A stretch of DNA of 64,000 nucleotides from Lachnospiraceae bacterium. Its GTDB lineage: Bacteria; Bacillota_A; Clostridia; Lachnospirales; Lachnospiraceae. Each line of letters starts with the position of its first letter. Within the stretch, counting starts at the first letter, position 1. The stretch lies in NCBI GenBank assembly GCA_021770615.1, contig JAETQR010000008.1:1-64000 (forward strand). The letters are read 5' to 3'. Position numbers and translations under genes: made by a program. Shown here one piece after another: positions 8,655 to 16,722 of the stretch. Below the pieces are notes generated by a model. It did not search any database. It was not told the DNA's origin and worked only from the letters and a program-made list of their open reading frames with translations.

Positions 8655-9602
8655 ATGCAGGAAGAAACGAAAGTGAACAGGATATTGGGGTTGTATACGA
8701 AGCTGATGAATGGCCATCTGATTGTTAAACCAGAGGAGGCCGTTCATTATCATGTAACACAACGGACAATTCAACGTGATATTGAGGACATCCGTAAATA
8801 TCTGGATTGTGCGGTAGAGGATACGGGTATTATCAATACAATCCTGTATGACAGGGAAAAAGGGGGATATCGTCTGGAGCAGACGGACCAGCTGCGGTTC
8901 AGCAATAGTGAGATTCTTGCTATTTGTAAGATTTTGCTGGATAGCAGGGCATTTACCAAAAAGGAAATGAGTGGGATGCTCGCTAAGCTGATTGACTGTT
9001 GCGTCCCCGAGGCAAACAAGAGACGGGTGCGTGATCTGATCCGTAACGAGGAGTATCATTATATAGAACCGCGGCATAAATCAGTTTTTGTAGATAAAAT
9101 GTGGGACATCGGACAAGCGGTTCATGAAAACCGGTATATCGAGATCCGGTATCTGCGGCAAAAAGATAAGGAAGTAGTTCATCGCAAGTTAAAGCCAGTG
9201 GCAATTATGTTTTGTGAATATTATTTTTATATGACTGCTTTTATTGAAGACGAAAAGGTAAAGCAGGATTTTGAGGTGATGGAGGATGCCTTCCCAACGA
9301 TATATAGGATTGACCGGATCCAGTCCTACGAAGTATTGGAGGAACATTTTCATATCCCTTATAATGAGCGGTTTGAGGAGGGGGAATTCAGAAAACGGAT
9401 CCAGTTTATGTATGGCGGAAAGTTGCGGCGGGTGACGTTTAAATATTCGGGCCTGAACGTAGAAGCGGTGTTAGACCGCTTGCCAACTGCCAAAATACTG
9501 GCAGAGGAAGATGGCGTTTATACGATATCGGCAGAGGTGTTCGGCAAGGGGATTGATATGTGGCTGAGGAGCCAGGGAGATGCGGTGGAGATTGTGGAAT
9601 AA
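8655..9602 (+). CDS. WYL-domain transcriptional regulator
   Basis: This 315-aa regulator has an N-terminal winged HTH (about residues 8-60, with VTQRTIQRDIEDIRKYL), a WYL ligand-sensing domain (about 140-225) and a C-terminal WCX extension (about 240-315). WYL proteins bind nucleic-acid or nucleotide signals and often control defence islands or DNA-damage responses, such as BrxR, CapW and PafBC. It is the first gene of a rightward operon, 19 nt ahead of the next gene. The 20-bp-arm palindrome upstream is a probable autoregulatory site. Start: ATG with AGAGGGG 10 nt before. Confidence 0.9.
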   Translation: MQEETKVNRILGLYTKLMNGHLIVKPEEAVHYHVTQRTIQRDIEDIRKYLDCAVEDTGIINTILYDREKGGYRLEQTDQLRFSNSEILAICKILLDSRAFTKKEMSGMLAKLIDCCVPEANKRRVRDLIRNEEYHYIEPRHKSVFVDKMWDIGQAVHENRYIEIRYLRQKDKEVVHRKLKPVAIMFCEYYFYMTAFIEDEKVKQDFEVMEDAFPTIYRIDRIQSYEVLEEHFHIPYNERFEEGEFRKRIQFMYGGKLRRVTFKYSGLNVEAVLDRLPTAKILAEEDGVYTISAEVFGKGIDMWLRSQGDAVEIVE

Positions 9603-9621
9603 GAAGAAGGAGGAAAATTAG

Positions 9622-11271
9622 ATGGAACAAGATAATGCTATTTTAAATGAAGAGACTGTTGAGGCAGAAGTCTCGTTTGACGAACTGGAGACAAAATTGC
9701 AAAATGAGTTAGGAGCGAGCTTGTCAGAGTTGGAATTTCTGGACTCAGAGAAAGATAAAATTGGAAATCCTGAAGAATTAGGTGAGGCTGTTAAGGGTAT
9801 TGTCTGGGAACAGTTCATAAATCAGATGGCAGTTACTGCAGGTGAGGATTTTATTGAGGCTAACAGGGGTCTTACTTTAGATTTGAGAACTAAGGCACAT
9901 ATTCAAACCCCAGAGAACTTTGCGAATGGTAACATAGCTACACACAATTATATAAGCAAAGAGCAGTTGGAACAAAACTACGACAGATATAAGAACACAC
10001 CTCATAAAGAATTTCGCAAAAAATATGTAGATCCAGGGATGAATGCTACATTAAAAAGGGCTGGGGAATTAAAAAAGGAGGGCGTTGACACAGTTACGGA
10101 TATATATACCGGCAGGCAGATTCCAACTGATACAAAGTTAGAAAACGGGAAAAATAATCCTAAGGCTGCTCAAAGAGAGCATGTTAGACCATCGGAAAAG
10201 TTATATAAAAATTCATCGCTTCAAATGGCAAATACTAACCAGGAATTAGCGGATACAATAAATAACCCTGAAAACCTGCAAGGCTATACGACTGCGGAGA
10301 GAAATAATAGAAAAAACGCAAATTCATCCGATAAGATGGAAAAACGTGATAAAAATAAGCATTGGGAAAAGGCGGATAAAAGGGCTGAAAAATATATAAA
10401 GCAAAGGGAAAAAGAAGGTGAAGACCGTCTAAAGAAAGAAGGACGTAAAACTCAAAAAGAAGAGGCATTTCGCATGAGCGGAAAGGCACTTAGAGCCGCT
10501 ATTATGCAGTTATTAGCTGAGCTTATTAAAGAAGTTATTAGTAAATTGGTTAAATGGTTCAAATCTGCCAAAAGGAAGTTGGACACTTTTTTGGAAAGTT
10601 TAAAAGAAGCGATTCACTCGTTTGTCAGCAAGATAAAAACACATATACTGGCAGCAACGGAAACCATTGCTACAACGATTGCTACTGCGATTATAGGACC
10701 GGTTGTACGTACAGTAAAAAAAGTATGGGCTCTTCTCAAACAGGGAGTTGCTTCGGTAAAAGAGGCGATAAATTATCTGAAAGATCCTAAGAACCGCCAA
10801 AAGCCTTTTTCTGAGCGTATGTTAGAAGTTGGAAAGATTATCATGTCAGGTATTACGGTGGCAGGAACCCTTTTCCTCAGTGAAGTTATTGAAAAAGGAC
10901 TGATGATCATACCGGGATTTGCTTTTGAAATTCCACTTCTTGGTTCTCTGGCAAATATTATAGGTCTGTTTATGGGCGGATTGATTTCTGGAATAGTAGG
11001 AGCCATGGTAATTAATCTAATCAATCAATTAAGTGCTAAACAGCAGAAGGCAGATTTGACAAGAGAGCAGATACATAAAGAAAATGAAATTTTACAAAAA
11101 CAATCTGAAATAATGCAGGTTAGTATGCAGGAACTATATACAAACGCAGATACGGCTTTTAGTGCTATGTCAGAACGGCACAAACAGGCTGCTCGTAGAA
11201 TGAAAGAGTCGATGGATAAAATATCCAAGTATGATAAAGCTGAAGACGATGCTAGGCTTGATCGGATTTAG
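9622..11271 (+). CDS. 549-aa membrane protein with HNH-like stretch
   Basis: I do not recognise the full protein. Residues 160-233 resemble an HNH/His-Me finger nuclease: TGRQI after D160, then REHV with E186 and H187, NPENL near 215-219, and a basic Asn-rich end (ERNNRKNAN). A highly charged helical region (235-285) follows, then amphipathic helices (285-390), two probable membrane segments (about 405-425 and 437-467) and a C-terminal coiled coil (475-545). No signal peptide is present. SD AAGGAGGA precedes the ATG. It lies between the WYL regulator and a second membrane-anchored coiled-coil protein. The nuclease reading is an inference from short motifs; a structural protein or toxin is equally possible. 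Confidence 0.7.
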   Translation: MEQDNAILNEETVEAEVSFDELETKLQNELGASLSELEFLDSEKDKIGNPEELGEAVKGIVWEQFINQMAVTAGEDFIEANRGLTLDLRTKAHIQTPENFANGNIATHNYISKEQLEQNYDRYKNTPHKEFRKKYVDPGMNATLKRAGELKKEGVDTVTDIYTGRQIPTDTKLENGKNNPKAAQREHVRPSEKLYKNSSLQMANTNQELADTINNPENLQGYTTAERNNRKNANSSDKMEKRDKNKHWEKADKRAEKYIKQREKEGEDRLKKEGRKTQKEEAFRMSGKALRAAIMQLLAELIKEVISKLVKWFKSAKRKLDTFLESLKEAIHSFVSKIKTHILAATETIATTIATAIIGPVVRTVKKVWALLKQGVASVKEAINYLKDPKNRQKPFSERMLEVGKIIMSGITVAGTLFLSEVIEKGLMIIPGFAFEIPLLGSLANIIGLFMGGLISGIVGAMVINLINQLSAKQQKADLTREQIHKENEILQKQSEIMQVSMQELYTNADTAFSAMSERHKQAARRMKESMDKISKYDKAEDDARLDRI

Positions 11272-11291
11272 CAGATTTACAGGAGGTTATT

Positions 11292-11873
11292 ATGCAGGCA
11301 TTTGAAATAAAAACACATGATTTTCAGGAAGCAAAGAAGAGTATTCAGGAATATTCACAAAAAATTCCTGATAATATAATGATTGAGGATGTTGAAACAA
11401 AAGGTGGATTATTTGGTTGGTTTGATCATACTGTCACTGGTGAGGAGTTAAATGATACGATTGATAAAATTGAGAGAAATTTTATTGCATTACGGGATTG
11501 GCAAGATAGTACAGTCAAAATGTTTAGTAATGTGGTGAAGGGAATGGAGGCTTTAGATAAAGATTATATTCCGCCAATTACCTATTCTGTTGAGGAAGTG
11601 AATTCAAATTATGACAAGATTCATCGCATTATTGACAAACTAGAGGAACATAAGAATCAGCTAGATGAACTGGAACATCTAAGAGATATTGATGCGTTAT
11701 GGGAATATATTGAATATTTGCAAATGAATATTTTGTCAGTTCAGGAGTTAGCTAAATCGCAAAAAGAAAATAGCAGAATAACAAAAAAAATTAAATTTGC
11801 GTATGTTTTTTCTGGTGGTGCATTTGCACTTACGCTTCTTCAATTTATATTAAATGTATTGGGGATCATATAA
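11292..11873 (+). CDS. Tail-anchored coiled-coil protein
   Basis: This 193-aa protein is mostly helical and charged, with predicted coiled coil (about residues 100-165) and one C-terminal hydrophobic span (about 170-193, YVFSGGAFALTLLQFILNVLG). It would be anchored in the membrane by its tail with the body in the cytoplasm. AGGAGG precedes the ATG. Its stop overlaps the ATG of the AAA+ ATPase (TAATG), so the two are translationally coupled and probably form a complex. No known family recognised. Confidence 0.75.
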   Translation: MQAFEIKTHDFQEAKKSIQEYSQKIPDNIMIEDVETKGGLFGWFDHTVTGEELNDTIDKIERNFIALRDWQDSTVKMFSNVVKGMEALDKDYIPPITYSVEEVNSNYDKIHRIIDKLEEHKNQLDELEHLRDIDALWEYIEYLQMNILSVQELAKSQKENSRITKKIKFAYVFSGGAFALTLLQFILNVLGII

Positions 11874-12979
11874 TGGAAAATATTTATGAAGAGACTCTAT
11901 TGGATTATGCCTCAAAGGTAGATGCCGTAATGGGTGAACACGGCAGGTTATCTAAGGATGCGTTGGACATTGTAAGAACTATGGATGAGAATGCGACAAA
12001 GAACATAATAAATATCATAGATTCCGGAATAGAAAGTGGAAAGCAAAATAAGGAAATTTTACTGTTATTAAATGCATTAAAGGACAGTGTTATCCGGTTT
12101 TATGGATATAAAAAGGTATTATCATTATATGAAATGCCAATATATGAGGAGGAAGAAAAAGGATTATCAGAGTTATTAGGAGATCTTGATCGGCTGGTTG
12201 GTTTAAAAACTGTAAAAGAAAAAGTAAATGACCTTATAGCCTATCAAAAGGTTCAGAAGTTACGAAAAGAAAATAACCTTTATACAGCAAAGGGGACGCT
12301 TCATTTAGCTTTTATGGGAAATCCAGGTACGGGAAAAACAACTGTAGCAAGAATTGTAGGAAGAGTATACAAACAAATCGGTTTATTGTCAAAAGGACAT
12401 TTTGTAGAAGTATCAAGAACTGATTTGATTGCTGGTTATCAGGGGCAGACTGCATTGAAAGTTAAGAAGGTTATCGAAAAGGCAAAAGGCGGAGTTCTTT
12501 TTATTGATGAGGCTTATAGTATTACAGAGAACGATCACTCTGATTCATATGGCCGGGAGTGTTTGACTGAACTGACGAAAGCTTTGGAAGATTATAGGGA
12601 TGATTTAGTGGTTATCGTTGCAGGATATACGGAGCCGATGAATAAATTTTTTGAATCAAATCCAGGTCTGAAATCCAGGTTTAATACGTTCATAGAATTT
12701 GAAGATTATTCAGTAGAGGAATTAGAAACTATTCTTGCCAGAATGTGCGTTGAAAATGATTATATGCTTGCTGATGAGACCAAAGAAGCAATCAAGGAAT
12801 ACTTGTCTGAAGTGGTAAGCAAGAAGGATAACAATTTTGCAAATGGGCGGATGGTAAGAAATCTTTATGACGACTTGGTAATGAACCATGCCAGAAGAAT
12901 CAGCCGTGTTGAAAGTCCAGATAAAGAACAGTTGTCGTTATTGCTCAAAGAAGATTTTAATTGTTTTCTATCCCTTTAA
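11873..12979 (+). CDS. CbxX/CfqX (EccA/SpoVK)-type AAA+ ATPase
   Basis: This 368-aa AAA+ ATPase has an N-terminal helical region (1-100). The CbxX/CfqX ATPase core follows (about 105-365): DRLVGLKTVK at its start, Walker A GNPGTGKT (149-156), pore-loop region LIAGYQGQT, Walker B VLFIDEA (208-214), and arginine-finger segment NPGLKSRF with R269. Relatives include EccA of type VII secretion, SpoVK and rubisco activase CbbX. They remodel or extract protein partners. No rubisco or ESX genes are near, so the client is probably one of the two membrane proteins encoded just before it. Its 3' end overlaps the convergent 352-aa gene by 23 bp. Confidence 0.88.
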   Translation: MENIYEETLLDYASKVDAVMGEHGRLSKDALDIVRTMDENATKNIINIIDSGIESGKQNKEILLLLNALKDSVIRFYGYKKVLSLYEMPIYEEEEKGLSELLGDLDRLVGLKTVKEKVNDLIAYQKVQKLRKENNLYTAKGTLHLAFMGNPGTGKTTVARIVGRVYKQIGLLSKGHFVEVSRTDLIAGYQGQTALKVKKVIEKAKGGVLFIDEAYSITENDHSDSYGRECLTELTKALEDYRDDLVVIVAGYTEPMNKFFESNPGLKSRFNTFIEFEDYSVEELETILARMCVENDYMLADETKEAIKEYLSEVVSKKDNNFANGRMVRNLYDDLVMNHARRISRVESPDKEQLSLLLKEDFNCFLSL

Positions 12980-14015
12980 AATGTTTAGTCAGTGTACGGT
13001 CAAATTCGTTAGAATGGATAAAATGGCGATAACGCATTTCCATTTCTCTTTTAGCGGAATGGAGTTCAGATTCCGGCAGGATAGACATTTTGAGGGTGTA
13101 CTCCTGCAGGAATCCAGGGTCACCTCCAGGCAGCGACAGATCGCTGCAGGAGCATAGCATGGCTTCGATAATATTTTTGGAGCATGTGTCAGGATGTGCC
13201 AACAAATGAGTATATTCCAGTTCCCATGGATAGGGATGGTCATGATTAAATATCCCGTCATCATACAGGTAATTGACACAGAGTGCTGTGTCACTGAAAT
13301 CAGATGTCAAGCCGGCCTTTTTGATTTTTCTGCTTTCTTCGTCACCGATGGCAATCACGCCATATCGGCCGTTGTGTAAGTTTCTTACAATATCTCCTGA
13401 CCGAAATGGAGATGGAAGGGAAATATATTGTTGTTCAAAACGGGATTTCAATTTATCGAAGTCCCATCTGGATTTGTATTCATATGTGCATAGAGATGTC
13501 ATTTTCCCGAGAGAGTTGAATTTAGCGTAACTAAGTTCAGGAGCGTCACAACGGTCTTCGTCCATGGTCGGGGAGTTCCCCTTTTTGTACAACTTGTATT
13601 TCGTAATATAATAATATGGGCTGAGTTCGTTCTGTGGGATGTTCTTTATATATTTTTCCGCCCAGTCTGCCGCATTCCAAAAAGAAGAAAAAAACAGGTG
13701 ATCATCTTTGTCATCGCATTCATCATATAGTTGAACTTCGTAAAAAATATCGTCGGAATCCGTGGCGAATTTTTGAAAAACTTTTTCATCCTCATCGAGC
13801 CGTTCAGAAATCTGTTGGCGTAGTGTTGTGTCAGATGTCTGTTCCATGAGATTTCTCAAAGCGGCATTTTTTGAATCCAGATCATATATATCGTTGTCGT
13901 GGCATCGCATATTCCCGGCATTATAAATGATAGTAGCTTTTTCTGAATCTGTGAACTTGATGTTTTTATCTTGAATGTATTTGCAAAGTGTTTTTGATGG
14001 TATAAGAGTAAGCAC
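12957..14015 (-). CDS. Uncharacterised 352-aa protein of the WYL island
   Basis: This is a soluble, acidic, aromatic-rich protein without signal peptide or membrane span. I recognise no catalytic motif. Residues about 205-250 (RSGDIVRN...GRYGVIAIGD) resemble a small beta-barrel found in proteins that bind nucleic acid or act as adaptors, but this is weak. It is the second gene of a leftward unit, 63 bp after the 179-aa membrane protein, and it converges on the AAA+ gene. The shared operator places it under the same control as the rightward operon. Confidence 0.72.
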   Translation of the reverse strand: MLTLIPSKTLCKYIQDKNIKFTDSEKATIIYNAGNMRCHDNDIYDLDSKNAALRNLMEQTSDTTLRQQISERLDEDEKVFQKFATDSDDIFYEVQLYDECDDKDDHLFFSSFWNAADWAEKYIKNIPQNELSPYYYITKYKLYKKGNSPTMDEDRCDAPELSYAKFNSLGKMTSLCTYEYKSRWDFDKLKSRFEQQYISLPSPFRSGDIVRNLHNGRYGVIAIGDEESRKIKKAGLTSDFSDTALCVNYLYDDGIFNHDHPYPWELEYTHLLAHPDTCSKNIIEAMLCSCSDLSLPGGDPGFLQEYTLKMSILPESELHSAKREMEMRYRHFIHSNEFDRTLTKHFKGIENN

Positions 14016-14078
14016 TTATATTCTCCCTGATTTCTGCAGTTGCCGTGTCAAAAGAAGCTGCCAATTAAAAATATTGTT

Positions 14079-14618
14079 TTAATTTGTCATGTCAGATCCC
14101 CATTGATCGATCGCATCGTATCCTTTTTGTACCCATTCATCATAGGCATTTCGGATAGAATCTGTTAATCCGATTGTATAATAATGAGACTGTACCGTGC
14201 GGTCTACGCCCTCGCCTGCCTCTTGTTCATTATCATAATAGTATACTTTGATATCAGGAGAAATTTCATAGGGACCATTGTCTGATACATGAATATTGAC
14301 ATTATAAATCTTATATTTAAGATTTCCTTCTCCAAGATCACAAATGGTAACTCCCTGTTCTGTAATCCGGTCTCGATCATATTCACTCAATTCCAAATCG
14401 CTTGTGTTTCCCAGATCTTTGCGTAATGAGGTCTCTGCCTGATTATAAATTTCCTTATATAGAGAATTTTCCTGGCTATAATTGTTCCATAGGCTATAAA
14501 CGATAAACAGGCCAAGTATTCCACCGATTATTTCAAATAATTTATAAAGAGCTTTTTCGCCTTTTGTCTCGTTTTCCTTTTTTCCTATTGTCTGGGTCTG
14601 ATCTTCATTCGTTGTCAT
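14079..14618 (-). CDS. Single-span membrane protein of the WYL island
   Basis: This 179-aa protein has a charged 27-residue cytoplasmic N-terminus, one transmembrane helix (about residues 28-46, LFEIIGGILGLFIVYSLW) and an extracytoplasmic domain of about 130 residues with alternating strands. No lipobox is visible. AGGAGGACAAAAAGC precedes the ATG. It is the first gene behind the operator-carrying promoter at 14689-14722 and is followed by the 352-aa gene. I recognise no family. Topology suggests an envelope sensor, receptor or immunity-type factor, but that is a guess. Confidence 0.72.
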   Translation of the reverse strand: MTTNEDQTQTIGKKENETKGEKALYKLFEIIGGILGLFIVYSLWNNYSQENSLYKEIYNQAETSLRKDLGNTSDLELSEYDRDRITEQGVTICDLGEGNLKYKIYNVNIHVSDNGPYEISPDIKVYYYDNEQEAGEGVDRTVQSHYYTIGLTDSIRNAYDEWVQKGYDAIDQWGSDMTN

Positions 14619-14688
14619 TGCTTTTTGTCCTCCTCTTACTGATTTTTAGTGTTCTATCGACTATTTTTCGATGTATTTTGATATATTA

Positions 14689-14722
14689 AGTATATCAGGA
14701 GAGATGGACAGATTCTGTCTAT
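14689..14722 (-). promoter_or_regulatory. Second WYL-type operator and extended -10 promoter
   Basis: Read leftward, the core GACAG-AAT-CTGTC (within 14703-14722) is followed after exactly 8 bp by TGATATACT (14697-14689), an extended -10. The core and the 8-bp spacing match those at 8458-8503. The outer arms are shorter, with one mismatch. Transcription from here yields the 179-aa and 352-aa genes. Confidence 0.78.
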
Positions 14723-14765
14723 TGTAATAACAAATTAAAACGAATGGTAATGTGGAATGAAACAA

Positions 14766-14850
14766 TTTTTGCATTGCTTCATTATTCGCACTATTTCGTC
14801 GTGCGGTATGCCCGGCAGGAATCGAACCTACAACTAGCCCTTAGGAGGAC
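14766..14850. repeat. tRNA-Arg 3'-end copy A (att-like)
   Basis: This stretch repeats the 3' half of tRNA-Arg(CCT) and its flank: the TTTTGCATTGCTTCATTATTC flank, then the T-arm and anticodon-arm segments, stopping at TTAGGAGGAC. It lacks the 5' half, so it is not a working tRNA. Homology to copy B continues to about 15050, including the 3' end of a lost coding frame ending EIRKMFGF. It looks like an attachment-site scar on the left side of the tRNA-Arg hotspot. The rest of the gap 14723-15099 holds no other gene. Confidence 0.72.
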
Positions 14851-15099
14851 TGCGATGTAGGTTTTCTGTGGTGGCATAACATGGTGCGGAATGTTGTTAA
14901 ATACTTGATTTTTCGGGGATTGGAAGCGATTTGTCTTGCGGAATGATTTGTGTGTTCTTGGGTGGGAATGCTTGATTTGGTGGGGTGGTGTTAGAAAAGT
15001 GTTAGAAACCAAACATTTTGCGGATTTCTCCATCTGAAGGTTCGGTTTTATCTTGTAAAATGAAAATGGGTGTTGATTTTGAGAATAGCGTGAAATATA

Positions 15100-15498
15100 C
15101 TATTCTTTGTATCCAAGAAAATCCCATAACATTGTTGGAGAAAAGATAAGTGGTTTTTCTAAATTAGCTTCCAAAAAATCTTTGTCTCCGGTTAAGATTA
15201 AGTCAACATGATGATATAAAGCGTCACTTAAGACAGGGACATCTTTTTCGTCTCTTACCACGCCCAGTCTTTGTGTAGTGCTTTCACAAAAAGATAAATT
15301 AAGCGAGCGATATAAAATATATATCTTATTAGCTTTTTCAGACCATTTTATGTGAAGTTTGTCCTTAAATTCTTGATTTACATAATCGGTAACAAGAAGT
15401 TCGTGTTCTGACTGCATTAATTTGTCCAATAATTTTCCAGTTTTTCCACCAAAAATCAGTGCTGAAATTAGCACATTTGTGTCAAGCATTATTTTCAT
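15100..15498 (-). CDS. PIN-domain toxin
   Basis: This 132-aa PIN-family ribonuclease belongs to the COG1569-like group. The acidic metal-binding residues are present: D6 in MLDTNVL, E43, D83/D86 in RDEKDVPVL and D105 in TGDKDF. It would cleave RNA in the cytoplasm when freed from its antitoxin. Its ATG overlaps the antitoxin stop by 4 bp (ATGA), the usual arrangement. It appears intact, unlike the gene remnants nearby. Confidence 0.88.
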   Translation of the reverse strand: MKIMLDTNVLISALIFGGKTGKLLDKLMQSEHELLVTDYVNQEFKDKLHIKWSEKANKIYILYRSLNLSFCESTTQRLGVVRDEKDVPVLSDALYHHVDLILTGDKDFLEANLEKPLIFSPTMLWDFLGYKE

Positions 15499-15734
15499 AA
15501 GCCCATGCGTTCCCTTCTAAATGCAGCCATGTCACGTATCATGCTATCCTCTGAATCCCATCCTTTATCTTCTGAAAACATAGATTGGATTTCCGAGAGT
15601 ATTTTACTGCTCTGATTCATTTTTTCGGTTTTTCGTTTGTTTGAAAGGAATTGGATGAAATCTATAACGGTATTGTAGTCTTGCTCTTCTAATGTATCTA
15701 AAAGTTCATTAACAATAATTGATTTTGGTGCCAT
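15495..15734 (-). CDS. Antitoxin partner of the PIN toxin
   Basis: This 79-aa protein starts at the ATG that follows AGAAGGAGG at 7-nt spacing (MAPKSIIVNELLD). An upstream in-frame extension to 15821 lacks an RBS and crosses the promoter. The N-terminal helical part probably dimerises and binds the promoter. The C-terminus, with RDMAAFRRERMGL, probably wraps the toxin. The operon is antitoxin first, toxin second. A decayed copy of its C-terminus lies at 16654-16722. Confidence 0.8.
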   Translation of the reverse strand: MAPKSIIVNELLDTLEEQDYNTVIDFIQFLSNKRKTEKMNQSSKILSEIQSMFSEDKGWDSEDSMIRDMAAFRRERMGL

Positions 15735-15764
15735 GAGAATACCTCCTTCTTCTTTTTTATTAAT

Positions 15765-15773
15765 AGTATACCA
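15765..15773 (-). promoter_or_regulatory. Extended -10 promoter of the PIN toxin-antitoxin pair
   Basis: Read leftward, TGGTATACT is an extended -10 located about 30 bp before the antitoxin ATG. No strong -35 is seen, as is common with extended -10 promoters. Confidence 0.5.
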
Positions 15774-15881
15774 TTTCTCTATAAAAGAATAAAGAAAAAT
15801 ATTTGGTCTATCACTTCCCAATAGTGGTTATTTGACAATATAAGGTTTGGACTTCCCTTTGCCTGAACCTTATATTTAGTG

Positions 15882-15950
15882 TTTTGCATTGCTTCATTAT
15901 TCGCGAGTACTCCCAGCGGAATTGAACCTGCAACTAGCCATTAGGAGGAC
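15882..15950. repeat. tRNA-Arg 3'-end copy B (att-like)
   Basis: This copy matches the flank, acceptor and T-arm region of the true tRNA at 18374-18440 with only a few differences, and stops at TTAGGAGGAC like copy A. Homology with copy A runs on to about 16106, then resumes at 16481 after an interruption of about 374 bp that contains the MNT gene. It is another integration scar. Confidence 0.72.
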
Positions 15951-16146
15951 TGTGGTGTGGGTTTTCTGTGGTGCCATAACATGGTGCGGAATGTTGTTAA
16001 ATGCCGAAATTTTTGGGGCTCGGGAGCGATTTATTTTTTAAGGTGATTTGTGCATATAGGGGTGGGAATGCTTGATTTGGTGGGGTGGTGTTAGAAAAGC
16101 GATATTAGTTGCTTAATATTTTTTGGCATTTTTTTGTAGAATAGCT

Positions 16147-16458
16147 TTATCTCGATTGGTCAAATACTACCACTCCCTCATTAAGGATATTGTTAAATAA
16201 GGTGGAATCTTCAATTTTTCCTGATAGAAGGTCAATTTCGCATCCAAAGCATTCCTCAAGGTCTAAAATCATACCGGATAGCTCCAGAAGACTGTGGAGT
16301 TCTCCTTTATCCTCTATATAAAAATCCAGGTCGCTTTCTGAATCCGCTGTACCTCTGGAATATGAACCAAATAACAAAATTTTGTTCACACCATATTCTG
16401 CAGCAATGGGGGCTAATCTTTCTTTGATTTCATCCAGAGAAAATATTGTGTTTGTCAT
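16147..16458 (-). CDS. MNT-type minimal nucleotidyltransferase
   Basis: This 103-aa protein belongs to the MNT/MntA family of DNA polymerase beta-like nucleotidyltransferases. It shows the GSx10DxD signature: G31-S32, D43 and D45, with the third acidic residue D76 in CEIDLLS. MntA proteins usually neutralise a HEPN ribonuclease (HepT) by adding AMP. No HEPN gene is present on either side, so this is an orphan antitoxin or a solitary cassette. SD AAGGGAG precedes the ATG. It lies inside sequence that interrupts repeat copy B. Confidence 0.87.
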   Translation of the reverse strand: MTNTIFSLDEIKERLAPIAAEYGVNKILLFGSYSRGTADSESDLDFYIEDKGELHSLLELSGMILDLEECFGCEIDLLSGKIEDSTLFNNILNEGVVVFDQSR

Positions 16459-16482
16459 AAAAGGGACTCCCTTCTTTAAGTG

Positions 16483-16647
16483 TTAGAAACCGAACATTTT
16501 GCGGATTTCATCGTCCGAAGGTTCAGGTTCTTCTTTTTCATATTTCTCAGCAGTATAATCGCCATTTCCTCCATGATCAAACTGTTCAAGAAAGCGTAGC
16601 GTACCTGTCACACCAAAAGATTCTACTAAAACATTTAAATCTATCAA
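16483..16647 (-). pseudogene. Remnant resembling a PIN toxin start fused to an unknown tail
   Basis: A 54-codon open stretch begins IDLNVLVES, which resembles the LDTNVLISA start of the PIN toxin nearby, and ends EIRKMFGF. The same EIRKMFGF end occurs next to repeat copy A at about 15007-15035. There is no ATG or RBS, only a TTG after a stop codon, so it is most likely a truncated fusion left by recombination. Confidence 0.5.
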
Positions 16648-16653
16648 AACAAA

Positions 16654-16722
16654 TCACTCGCTTTCATTAAACAACTCCATACGTTCTCTTCTAAATACCG
16701 CCATATCGTTTATCATGTTCAT
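16654..16722 (-). pseudogene. Antitoxin C-terminal remnant
   Basis: The 22 codons contain INDMAVFRRERMEL, which matches the C-terminus of the antitoxin at 15495-15734 (IRDMAAFRRERMGL). The N-terminal part is gone. Together with the PIN-like fragment just downstream it is the remains of a second toxin-antitoxin pair. Confidence 0.55.

Noticed and set aside
8373..9077. Long leftward frame antisense to the WYL regulator
   Set aside because: The rightward frame has clear HTH and WYL domains, while the leftward frame has no RBS and no recognisable domain; it also crosses the operator.
11873..12979. Rubisco activase or sporulation role for the CbxX-like ATPase
   Set aside because: No rubisco or sporulation partners nearby, and the gene is embedded in the WYL-controlled operon.
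14791..15033. Leftward 80-codon frame across repeat copy A
   Set aside because: It runs through the tRNA-like scar and is not preserved in copy B.
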